From positions 1-48,254 of the forward strand of contig JAFQHQ010000142.1 in NCBI GenBank assembly GCA_017397885.1: a stretch of DNA of 48,254 bases, read 5' to 3'. Both the position numbers and the translations under genes were made by a program. Below the pieces are notes generated by a model. The model was given only the letters and a program-made list of their open reading frames with translations. It had not been told where the DNA came from and ran no database searches. The DNA is from Clostridia bacterium (GTDB lineage: Bacteria > Bacillota > Clostridia > UMGS1810). Positions 36,501 to 42,670 of this stretch are shown here, one piece after another. Every line of letters begins with the position of its first letter. Within the stretch, counting starts at the first letter, position 1.

Positions 36501-37842
36501 TGTTTTCAGAGCAGGTACAGTTGGTACGGTTGCTGAAAAAACTGCTTACGGTTATGTTAAAAAATATTATGACGAGCGTGGTCAGTATATTTCCAATGCA
36601 CAGGCTGAAAGGCTTGTGAGAGGTTGCACAGGTGTTAAAAGAACCACGGGTCAGCATCCCGGTGGCATTATTGTTGTTCCCACCGAGCGAGATGTGCATG
36701 AATTTTCTCCCATACAGCACCCCGCAGACGATGTGAAAAGTGATATCATCACACTTCACTTCGACTATCACTCCATCGACCAGAACCTCTTGAAGCTTGA
36801 CATACTCGGACACGACGATCCCACCGTTATAAGAATGCTTGAGGACCTCACGGAGATCGACCTTACCAAAATCCCCATGGGTGACCCTGCCACAATGAGT
36901 CTTTTCAGTTCCACCGAAGCACTTGGTGTAAAGCCCGAAGACATCGAATCGGAAGTCGGTACCTATGCCGTGCCGGAATTCGGAACGAAGTTTGTTCGTC
37001 AGATGCTTCTCGACACCATGCCCACCACATTTTCGGAGCTGGTTAGAATTTCGGGACTTTCTCACGGAACAGACGTTTGGCTCAACAATGCTCAGGATCT
37101 CATCAAAGCAGGCACGACAACTCTTTCCAAGGCAATTTGTACCCGTGACGACATTATGATATATCTCATTCACCACGGTCTGCCAAATGATATGGCGTTT
37201 AAAATCATGGAAAGTGTGCGTAAAGGTAAGGGCCTCACTCCCGACATGGAAGCTCTCATGAAAGAGCACGATGTTCCCGACTGGTACATAATGTCGTGCA
37301 AAAAAATCAAATATATGTTCCCCAAAGCTCATGCCGTTGCCTATGTTACCATGGCATACCGCATTGCCTACTGTAAGGTGCATTATCCCAAGGCTTTTTA
37401 TGCAACCTATTTTACCGTTCGAGCCGATGATTTTGACTATATTCTCATGGGTGGTGGAAAAGAAAAACTTCTTGAAAACAAACGTATGCTTGAAGCCAAG
37501 GGAAACGAGATGAGTGATAAAGAGAAAAACGTTGTCACCATTATGGAAGTGTGCAACGAAATGTATGCACGAGGCATCAAGTTCTTGCCTGTCGATCTTT
37601 ATAAATCTCATTCATTTAAATTTAAACCCACGGATGAAGGCTTGCTTCCGCCGCTTAATGCTTTGCCCAATCTTGGCACCAATGCCGCCAAAGCAATTGA
37701 AGCGGCACGTGAAGAAGAGGAGTTTGGTTCTATCGAAGATTTGCAACAACGTTCAAAAGTTACCAAAACCGTCATTGAAGTGCTTCGTGAGGCAGGAGTT
37801 CTCAAGGGCTTGCCCGAATCAAGTCAGCTGACATTTTTCTGA
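33574..37842 (+). CDS. polC: DNA polymerase III alpha subunit, PolC type
   Basis: A 1422-residue replicative polymerase, close to the usual length of about 1430-1440. Domains in order are an N-terminal domain and OB fold (to about 310), a PHP domain starting VELHMHTKMSQMDGMTDAK, and an inserted DnaQ-type 3'-5' exonuclease (about 407-575, VVFDIETTGFS...IIEIGAV and HNASFDTSF). The polymerase core follows, with GSRGSVGSSFVAFL, a four-cysteine zinc module (CPEC...CPEC, near 896-930) and the catalytic aspartates in PDIDLNF (near 950). The C-terminal tail ESSQLTFF includes a QLTFF-type beta-clamp-binding peptide. The exonuclease inside PHP defines PolC and is typical of low-GC Gram-positives. It is the last gene before a perfect terminator. 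Confidence 0.98.
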   Translation: MSPTNVKLSDVFPNCEIPEELSDVCIYTTDANATERTMSVTVQATDIIPYGVIENFKKYIAEKYALSSFVLKVRYQDLDIADIDTNLYYSNLIFYVNELIPGVRHIFQDSFADFSNNTYTVHCKYGIQMIEATGCEEMLKRLVQSQLGCSVDFVFVDECNPEEIEKLKEESIKKLPKIEYVPEKKESNPEKKEEKSPDEPSEIILGKPIKEDPVEISSISPDDMGDVVIKGIIMNPDSRELRNEKVLYTFFIADNQSAYSAKCFLTKKQFGEVKGRLKDGVCVKVKGKVQYDNFKKENTIMVNHISEDKMPTRKDNAEIKRVELHMHTKMSQMDGMTDAKTLVKQAIKWGHPAVAITDHGNVQAFPDAMHAAEKSDLKVIYGMECYLINDSRTVVYGSSSADTNGEFVVFDIETTGFSAENDRIIEIGAVRVKNREITDTFSVFVNPERPIPAKITELTGIDDDMVKDADIIENVIKDFYEFVGDAVLVAHNASFDTSFIKANARRCEMPYAFSCIDTLELARGLVHGIKNYKLNTLCKHFNISLENHHRACDDAGATADLLIELFKLLNAKDVEKLSDVNTALAGDVDFKTLRPYHCIILAKDLVGLRNLYELISKSCLEYFHKRPRIPKSLLQSKREGLIIGSACEAGELYTEILKSPYNPDFDELEKIIEFYDYLEIQPLGNNQFLIENGTVSGAEDLKYINKLIIELGKKYGKMTVATCDVHFMNPEDEIFRRILMAGQGYSDADSQPPLYFRTTDEMLREFDYLGDELAYEVVVENTNKIAEMTEKINPVPPDKAPPVIEGSDDLLRQLTYDKAISIYGENMPQLVRDRMDVELNSIINNGYSVLYIIAQKLVAKSLSDGYLVGSRGSVGSSFVAFLSGITEVNSLPPHYVCPECKYNEFLSSEEVGSGYDLPPKNCPECGAEMIADGQDIPFETFLGFSGNKEPDIDLNFSGDYQPVAHKYVEELFGTGHVFRAGTVGTVAEKTAYGYVKKYYDERGQYISNAQAERLVRGCTGVKRTTGQHPGGIIVVPTERDVHEFSPIQHPADDVKSDIITLHFDYHSIDQNLLKLDILGHDDPTVIRMLEDLTEIDLTKIPMGDPATMSLFSSTEALGVKPEDIESEVGTYAVPEFGTKFVRQMLLDTMPTTFSELVRISGLSHGTDVWLNNAQDLIKAGTTTLSKAICTRDDIMIYLIHHGLPNDMAFKIMESVRKGKGLTPDMEALMKEHDVPDWYIMSCKKIKYMFPKAHAVAYVTMAYRIAYCKVHYPKAFYATYFTVRADDFDYILMGGGKEKLLENKRMLEAKGNEMSDKEKNVVTIMEVCNEMYARGIKFLPVDLYKSHSFKFKPTDEGLLPPLNALPNLGTNAAKAIEAAREEEEFGSIEDLQQRSKVTKTVIEVLREAGVLKGLPESSQLTFF

Positions 37843-37851
37843 TAATAAAAT

Positions 37852-37897
37852 AAACGGCTGTAAAAGATTTCATTGTAAATCTTTTACAGCCGTTTTT
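37852..37897. terminator. Strong bidirectional terminator between polC and murC
   Basis: A perfect 19-base stem (AAACGGCTGTAAAAGATTT with its complement) surrounds a CATTGT loop, with T runs in both directions. The two flanking genes converge on it. Confidence 0.95.
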
Positions 37898-37944
37898 GTA
37901 AATATAAATTATGAAATTAGTTATAAAAGCATTATATGGATTGA

Positions 37945-39288
37945 TCAGTCTTTTATCATATCTCCGATGTTTACCACATTACCGGCACCCATTGTGATGA
38001 TTATATCACCCTTTTGTGCAACAGACTTAATAAAATCTGCAATGTCTTCAAAGTTTGGCATATACCTCGAATCGGGAATTGCATCTGCAAGTTGTTTTGC
38101 GTTTACAAGTCCTGTGTCTTTTTCTCTGGCGGCATAAATATCGGTTATAATAACACGGTCAACCTTTGAAAGTACCTTTGCAAAATCGTCAAAAAGAGCA
38201 AGAGTTCTTGTATAGGTGTGGGGTTGGAAAATGCACCACACTGTATTGTGTTTGATTTTCTTTACGGATGCAAAGGTTGCTTCAATCTCGGTTGGGTGAT
38301 GAGCATAGTCATCCACAATAAGTGCACCGTTGCAATATCCTTTTTTCTCAAAACGTCTTTTTGTTCCCGAAAAAGCCTCAAGCCCTGCCTTTATGGCTTG
38401 CACATCTATGCCCATTGCCAGTGCTGTTGCAAAAATTCCTGTGGCATTTAATACATTGTGTCTGCCAACAACATTGAGTGTAAGAGTAACAATTTTTTCC
38501 ACGTTTTTATATATGTCAAAAGTCGGATAACCAAAATCATCAAAGCTTATGTTGTGAGCCTGGTAGTCACCTTTTTCAAAGCCGTAGAAAATGGGTTTCG
38601 CCTTTGTGCTTTTAACGCAATCTTTGGGATTGTCACCTTCTGCACACACAACCAGAACGCCGTCTTGGGGTATGAGGTTTGCAAAATCTGCAAAGGCGGT
38701 TTTTATATCGTCAATATCTTTGTAATAGTCAAGATGGTCTTCTTCCACGTTAAGAATTATTCCGACTGTGGGGAAAAAACTCAAAAAACTACGGCAATAC
38801 TCGCAGGATTCCGTAACAAAATATTCGCTTTTCCCTATGCGGAAATTGCCGTCAATAATGTCAAGCTCACCGCCAACCATAACCGTGGGGTCAAGCAGTG
38901 CTTTCATGAGTACATATGTCATCATTGATGTGGCGGTAGTTTTGCCGTGAGTTCCTGCAACGGAAATGGCTTTTTTGTAATTTTTCATGATTCTTCCAAG
39001 CATAGCAGCTCTTGAAACGGTTTCAATTCCGAGTTCCCCGGCTCTCACAAGCTCGGGATTATCGTCTTTTACTGCGGCAGTATAAACAACAAGGTCGGGA
39101 TTTGTAATGTTAGCACTGTTATGTCCCAAAAAAATTTCGGCACCAAGCTCTGAGAGCTCTTTTGTGATTTTGGATTCTCCGCTGTCAGAACCGGAAACTT
39201 TAACACCGTTATGAATAAGCACCTTGGCAATGGCACTCATGCTGATGCCGCCAATGCCGATAAAATGCACATATTTTAGTTTGTTCAA
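37945..39288 (-). CDS. murC: UDP-N-acetylmuramate--L-alanine ligase (MurC)
   Basis: A 447-residue cytoplasmic ligase that adds the first amino acid to the peptidoglycan stem. The N-terminal UDP-binding fold is VHFIGIGGISMSAIAKVL, the ATP loop is GTHGKTTATSM (about 112-122), and VDDYAHHPTEI and FQPHTYTRT belong to the Mur ligase core. I place the start at a TTG (39286-39288), 11 bases after GAAGGAG. A longer frame begins with a GTG at 39339, but that region contains the TATAAT of the probable promoter, so it is not coding. The spacing is long, so the start is moderately certain. The gene stands alone between terminators. Confidence 0.93.
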   Translation of the reverse strand: MNKLKYVHFIGIGGISMSAIAKVLIHNGVKVSGSDSGESKITKELSELGAEIFLGHNSANITNPDLVVYTAAVKDDNPELVRAGELGIETVSRAAMLGRIMKNYKKAISVAGTHGKTTATSMMTYVLMKALLDPTVMVGGELDIIDGNFRIGKSEYFVTESCEYCRSFLSFFPTVGIILNVEEDHLDYYKDIDDIKTAFADFANLIPQDGVLVVCAEGDNPKDCVKSTKAKPIFYGFEKGDYQAHNISFDDFGYPTFDIYKNVEKIVTLTLNVVGRHNVLNATGIFATALAMGIDVQAIKAGLEAFSGTKRRFEKKGYCNGALIVDDYAHHPTEIEATFASVKKIKHNTVWCIFQPHTYTRTLALFDDFAKVLSKVDRVIITDIYAAREKDTGLVNAKQLADAIPDSRYMPNFEDIADFIKSVAQKGDIIITMGAGNVVNIGDMIKD

Positions 39289-39330
39289 AACAAAAACAAC
39301 TCCTTCAGAGTAATGTAGACATACACATTT

Positions 39331-39359
39331 ATTATACACTATTTATTTCCAAAAATAAA
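39331..39359 (-). promoter_or_regulatory. Probable promoter of murC
   Basis: On the minus strand TATAAT (plus-strand 39331-39336) is perfect, with a weak TTTATT 17 bases upstream. It puts the transcript start about 35 bases before the proposed TTG codon. Confidence 0.5.
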
Positions 39360-39455
39360 CATAAATTATATACAAAAATAAATTCGTTTTGATGTGTAAT
39401 ATAATTAAAAAAACTGTGCACAATAATTGTACAGTGCAATAACGGAGGTTTTGAC

Positions 39456-39734
39456 ATGGAAATAACAGATATAAGAATAAGACAGATGAATCATGATGAA
39501 AAAATGAAGGCAGTGGTTTCTGTTACCTTTGACAACTGCTTTGTGGTACACGATATAAAAATTATTGACGGGCAGGACAGGCTGTTCATTGCAATGCCCA
39601 GTCGAAAAACGCCGGATAATGAATATAAGGATATTGCTCACCCCATCAATATGGAAATGAGAGAGCATCTTCAGGACAGAATCTTAGAAAAATATCACTC
39701 TACTGTTGTTGAGGAGCAAAATTTTTTAAGTTGA
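39456..39734 (+). CDS. spoVG: Septation/sporulation regulator SpoVG
   Basis: A 92-residue protein with the full SpoVG signature: [10 protein letters not shown] at the start, [26 protein letters not shown] and DIAHPIN. SpoVG is a small site-specific nucleic-acid-binding protein that influences septum formation, sporulation and surface-polymer genes in Firmicutes. GGAGG lies 8 bases before the ATG. Upstream, TATAAT at 39400-39405 has no good -35, so an alternative sigma factor or an activator may drive it. An inverted repeat TGCAC/GTGCA around 39417-39438 lies between that box and the ribosome site. Confidence 0.95.
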   Translation: MEITDIRIRQMNHDEKMKAVVSVTFDNCFVVHDIKIIDGQDRLFIAMPSRKTPDNEYKDIAHPINMEMREHLQDRILEKYHSTVVEEQNFLS

Positions 39735-39742
39735 ACATATGT

Positions 39743-39776
39743 AAAAAGCAACTGCGATTTTTGCAGTTGCTTTTTG
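39743..39776. terminator. Terminator after spoVG, probably bidirectional
   Basis: AAAAAGCAACTGC and GCAGTTGCTTTTT form a perfect stem of 13 pairs with a 7-base loop and T runs on both strands. It also serves the convergent small gene at 39788-39961. Confidence 0.92.
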
Positions 39777-39787
39777 ATATCCGGTTT

Positions 39788-39961
39788 TTAATGTCTGGCA
39801 CAACGTTCACAGTAGTTTTTATCTGTTCGAGAATCATGGTATCTTGTCCCGAAAATGGTATCATGACAACTGTCGCATTCTGTTCCGAAAACGGTGTTGA
39901 CCAAAAGGTATATTACGGTGATGATTACAACGACAATAATGTATGACAGAAATCTTCTCAT
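39788..39961 (-). CDS. Small membrane-anchored zinc-ribbon protein (57 aa)
   Basis: A 57-residue frame on the minus strand, below common length cut-offs. Residues 5-25 are a hydrophobic membrane segment (LSYIIVVVIITVIYLLV). A compact tail follows with CDSC, then 18 residues later CERC, four cysteines that can hold one zinc. It begins 33 bases after the stop of the 165-residue membrane protein upstream, so it is probably translated from the same mRNA, and it ends next to a terminator. The weakness is the ribosome site: GAGAGGA lies about 15 bases before the ATG, in an AT-rich stretch. The function is unknown. Confidence 0.6.
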   Translation of the reverse strand: MRRFLSYIIVVVIITVIYLLVNTVFGTECDSCHDTIFGTRYHDSRTDKNYCERCARH

Positions 39962-39994
39962 TTTATTTTATTTTATTCCTCTCTTTATATATTT

Positions 39995-40492
39995 TTATCC
40001 TTCACACCTGTTTTTAAGTTCGGTCAAAACTGCCTTTGAAAAGTAGGTTCTGTGTCTGGCGTTATCAACGGTATCAATGTAGTAGTTGTTATTGATTCTT
40101 GAAACATTGGTTATATCTCCATATGCAATAATAACTTTGCCTTTTACATAAAACAAATGCTGTGAAAAGCATGTTTTGTCAACTGTTGTAAATTTATTGT
40201 CAATAATCTCATTTATATATTTTATGTTCCCTGTTTTTTCAAGTGTTTTAAGTGATTTTTTGAGAGATATCGATGCATCAGCATTAGCTGCAAGACGAAT
40301 AAGAATAATAAATATACTAAATGAAAAGACAAGAATGCCTGCCATCATAACCGAATTGATTTTTGCTAAGGCCGTGATAATTGTGATAATTAAGGCTACT
40401 GCCGAAATGATTAAGAGAATGTTTGTTGTTTTTTTGCTTCCGGATTTCATTGCTTTTAATTTTTTGCAGATGATTTTCGTTTGTTCGTTCAT
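39995..40492 (-). CDS. Two-helix membrane protein of unknown function
   Basis: A 165-residue protein with CAAGGAG before its ATG. After a short basic N-terminus (KKLKAMKSGSKK) come two membrane helices (about 24-44 and 48-68), then a cytoplasmic alpha/beta tail of about 95 residues. The topology resembles small bacterial 'DUF'-type envelope proteins. I do not recognise the family. It is transcribed from a consensus promoter whose spacer is occupied by an operator-like palindrome, facing an XRE regulator gene, so it is likely controlled by that regulator. Confidence 0.8.
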   Translation of the reverse strand: MNEQTKIICKKLKAMKSGSKKTTNILLIISAVALIITIITALAKINSVMMAGILVFSFSIFIILIRLAANADASISLKKSLKTLEKTGNIKYINEIIDNKFTTVDKTCFSQHLFYVKGKVIIAYGDITNVSRINNNYYIDTVDNARHRTYFSKAVLTELKNRCEG

Positions 40493-40521
40493 AATTTTGT
40501 CTCCTTGTAGTATTTTTTCTT

Positions 40522-40551
40522 ATTATAACACCAAACGGTGTTATTTGTCAA
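40522..40551 (-). promoter_or_regulatory. Perfect consensus promoter for the small membrane module
   Basis: On the minus strand TTGACA (plus-strand 40546-40551) and TATAAT (40522-40527) are both perfect, 18 bases apart. A strong promoter of this kind normally needs repression, and the palindrome at 40527-40542 fills its spacer. Confidence 0.88.
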
Positions 40552-40565
40552 CACCGTTTGGTACT
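40527..40565. promoter_or_regulatory. Two operator-like palindromes between divergent genes
   Basis: Site 1 is AACACCAAACGGTGTT (40527-40542) and site 2 is AACACCGTTTGGTACT (40550-40565), 23 bases apart centre to centre. Each has AACACC and GGT arms around a 4-base middle. As a whole, 13 bases on one side (40530-40542) are the exact reverse complement of 40550-40562. Site 1 sits between the boxes of the minus-strand promoter, and site 2 overlaps the plus-strand promoter of the XRE gene. This is the expected layout for a repressor that controls itself and its neighbour. Confidence 0.8.
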
Positions 40566-40576
40566 TTTTGTATAAT
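40548..40576 (+). promoter_or_regulatory. Promoter of the XRE regulator gene
   Basis: TATAAT at 40571-40576 is perfect; the best 17-base-spaced -35 is TCAACA (40548-40553), inside operator site 2. The start codon is 20 bases beyond the -10 box. Confidence 0.6.
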
Positions 40577-40595
40577 TGAATCGGGTGATATTATT

Positions 40596-40826
40596 ATGAA
40601 TGTTTATAAAAGAGTAAGGGATTTGAGAGAGGACAGCGACAAAACACAAAAAGAAATTGCGCAGATTCTGAATATGCAACTTACTGTATATCAGCGATAT
40701 GAACGCGGAGAACGTGAGCTTCCTCTGTGGGCAGCCATAAAGCTTGCAGATTTTTACGGTGTTAGTCTTGATTATCTCGTGGGAAGGGAATTTAAGGTGA
40801 AACATGGTCTAAACAACCGACGCTAA
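40596..40826 (+). CDS. XRE-family helix-turn-helix regulator (76 aa)
   Basis: A 76-residue single-domain DNA-binding protein. The ATG at 40596 follows GGGTGAT by 6 bases; the same frame stays open much further upstream but would run through the promoter and the opposite gene. The HTH_3 fold is clear: VRDLREDSDKTQKEIAQIL, LTVYQRYERGERELP, and LADFYGVSLDYLVGRE at the end. This Cro/C1-like size with no sensor domain is typical of local autoregulators. The paired palindromes just upstream are its likely binding sites, and the divergent membrane module its likely target. Confidence 0.9.
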   Translation: MNVYKRVRDLREDSDKTQKEIAQILNMQLTVYQRYERGERELPLWAAIKLADFYGVSLDYLVGREFKVKHGLNNRR

Positions 40827-40869
40827 AGACAGTTTTGCAATATCAATTTGTAAAATCATGTCGTATGTC

Positions 40870-40898
40870 TTGCAAATTGTTTCATGGTTTGGTATAAT
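40870..40898 (+). promoter_or_regulatory. Promoter of the phosphodiesterase-birA operon
   Basis: TTGCAA (40870-40875) and TATAAT (40893-40898) are 17 bases apart, 30 bases before the TTG start codon at 40929. Confidence 0.65.
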
Positions 40899-40928
40899 AA
40901 AAAGAGTTTACCAAAGGAATGATTTGAT

Positions 40929-41384
40929 TTGAAAATTCTTGTTATAAGTGATACCCATGGATACATAGGTAATGCAGTTGAGGCAATTGAAAACGAAAAG
41001 TGTGATTTTTGCATTCATCTCGGGGATATGGCTGCAGACTGCGAGGAGCTTGAACTCATTTTTCCGAGACAAAGATTTATTTTTGTGAAAGGCAACAACG
41101 ATTTTTTTGTTCGTGGTTCTCAATTTCCAGATGAACGTGTTTTTGAACTTGGAGGAAAAAAGTTTTTTGTGTGTCACGGTCATAAATATCATGTTAAAAG
41201 CGGACTTTTTGCACTTAAAAAGAAAGCCGCCGAAGAAGGGGCAGATATTGTTCTTTACGGTCATACACACCGTAGTTTTCTTGAAACGGAGCCTGTTTTG
41301 ATTATGAATCCGGGAGCGTCATTGAGCTACGGAGTAATTACGATAAATGACGGAAAAATTGAATCAAGGCTTTGTGAAAAATAA
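40929..41384 (+). CDS. YfcE/MJ0936-type metallophosphodiesterase
   Basis: A 151-residue protein of the small calcineurin-like phosphoesterase family, of normal length. The metal-site motifs are MKILVISDTHGYIG, LGDMAADCEE, VKGNNDF, VCHGHKYHV and YGHTHRS. Such enzymes use two metal ions to cleave phosphodiesters in vitro; the cell substrate is usually unknown. The start is a TTG at 40929, 10 bases after AAAGGA, because the nearby ATG at 40919 is in a frame that stops at once. It leads a plus-strand operon and birA follows after 10 bases. Confidence 0.88.
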   Translation: MKILVISDTHGYIGNAVEAIENEKCDFCIHLGDMAADCEELELIFPRQRFIFVKGNNDFFVRGSQFPDERVFELGGKKFFVCHGHKYHVKSGLFALKKKAAEEGADIVLYGHTHRSFLETEPVLIMNPGASLSYGVITINDGKIESRLCEK

Positions 41385-41394
41385 GAGGTGGCAT

Positions 41395-42192
41395 ATGACA
41401 TACGATGATGAAAAAAAGCTTTCATCAAAAAAAGTGAAATCCATACTTAAGACGCAGTGTCTGGGACATGATTTTCATTTTTTTGAAAAAGTGACATCTA
41501 CTTTCGAAAAGACTAAAGAGTGCAAGGTTTCTCACGGAAGTGTTGTTTGTGCAAGAAGTCAGACAAACGGAAGGGGTAGACTTGGCAGACAGTGGGATTC
41601 CGATGAGGGAGGGATATATTTTTCACTCATTTTGAATCCCGGAACCAATGCACATGATTTTGGGATTTACACCGTCATCTGTGCGCTTGGGGTTCAGAGA
41701 GCACTGGAAAAATATTTGCCGTGTTATATTAAGTGGCCCAACGACATTGTTTCCGAGGATGGTAAAAAGCTTTGCGGAATCCTTTCAAAACTTGAATTTT
41801 CGGGAAATGACACCGGGATGATAAATGTCGGAATAGGAATAAATGCCAACACAAAAAGCTTTGATTCTAAGCTGAGCTACGCCTCGTCACTGAGGCTCAT
41901 TCTTGGTGATTTGGTAGATGAAAACGAAGTTTTGAGTTTGTGTCTTTATGAAATTGAAAAATGTGTGCTGCAAAAAGACAGAGAAAAACTCATTAAAGAT
42001 TTTTCAGATGTGTGTATAACTGTAGGGGCACGTGTTAGAGCGATTTTTCAAAACGGCGACGAAATCACGGGCATTTGCAAACGAATAGAAAATGACGGAT
42101 CAATTGTTATAGATAAAGATGACGGCACAAGTCTGAATTTAAATTCGGGCGAAGTGTCTGTGAGAGGAATATACGGTGAGAATTATGTATAA
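41395..42192 (+). CDS. birA: Biotin--[acetyl-CoA carboxylase] ligase (single-domain BirA)
   Basis: A 265-residue enzyme that activates biotin as biotinyl-AMP and attaches it to the carboxylase carrier lysine. The ATG at 41395 follows AGAGG; an in-frame start at 41347 lies inside the previous gene. The biotin loop reads NGRGRLGRQW, and KWPNDIV and KLCGILSKLEF follow in the core, then a C-terminal SH3-like domain. It lacks the N-terminal winged helix of the E. coli protein, so it is a ligase only and not a repressor (group I). The last 8 bases overlap the next gene. Confidence 0.94.
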   Translation: MTYDDEKKLSSKKVKSILKTQCLGHDFHFFEKVTSTFEKTKECKVSHGSVVCARSQTNGRGRLGRQWDSDEGGIYFSLILNPGTNAHDFGIYTVICALGVQRALEKYLPCYIKWPNDIVSEDGKKLCGILSKLEFSGNDTGMINVGIGINANTKSFDSKLSYASSLRLILGDLVDENEVLSLCLYEIEKCVLQKDREKLIKDFSDVCITVGARVRAIFQNGDEITGICKRIENDGSIVIDKDDGTSLNLNSGEVSVRGIYGENYV

Positions 42193-42670
42193 AGAAACTG
42201 CAAAATCGGGAATAAACCCCTTTGTCTCGGTGCTGATATGGGTTGTGAGCCTATATGTTTTTTACATATTATGGGGAATAGCCGAGATACTTTTTGAATT
42301 TACATTCCCAATCGGGAAATATGTTATTATTCTTCTTTCAACCATTATTTTCGGGTGGTTTCTGGTTACAAAGGTTATAGCGGAATATGAGTTTGAGGTT
42401 GCCGGCGGCAAACTTTCGGTCACCAAAATTCAGTCGAAACGAAAAAAAATACCTGTGGCTCTTGTGGCAATGCCTAATATAGTATCGGTGTGTGAAGGTA
42501 AAAAGCTCAGCGAAAAATATAAGGGCGCAAAGATATACAGTTTCACAAGACCCTTGCAGAAGGGGCAAACTGTGTATGTTATATTCAAGGACGAAAAAGA
42601 ATTTGTTGCATTAAAATTAAAAGGAAGCAAAAAACTTGTTTCTGTCCTTAAAAAGAGAGGAAGCGAATGA
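42185..42670 (+). CDS. Two-helix membrane protein with PH-like tail, unknown function
   Basis: A 161-residue protein whose ATG at 42185 follows GGTGAG by 4 bases and overlaps the end of birA; a GTG at 42176 in the same frame is the alternative. Two membrane helices (about 15-35 and 43-63) are followed by a beta-rich cytoplasmic tail with VIAEYEFEVAGGKLSVTKI and VYVIFKDEKEFVALKLKGS. The tail has the strand order of small bacterial PH-like domains, but this is a visual impression. It is co-transcribed with birA and the decarboxylase homologue; the stop overlaps the next start (ATGATG). The role is unknown. Confidence 0.8.
   Translation: MYKETAKSGINPFVSVLIWVVSLYVFYILWGIAEILFEFTFPIGKYVIILLSTIIFGWFLVTKVIAEYEFEVAGGKLSVTKIQSKRKKIPVALVAMPNIVSVCEGKKLSEKYKGAKIYSFTRPLQKGQTVYVIFKDEKEFVALKLKGSKKLVSVLKKRGSE

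Noticed and set aside
36241-37611. 456-codon open frame on the minus strand inside polC
   Set aside because: It lies wholly antisense to conserved polymerase domains, is rich in His, Phe, Asn and Cys without any family motif, and has no ribosome site; it is a codon-bias shadow.
40176-40595. 140-codon upstream extension of the XRE regulator
   Set aside because: It runs antisense through the 165-aa membrane protein and both promoters; the short form has its own ribosome site and full HTH domain.
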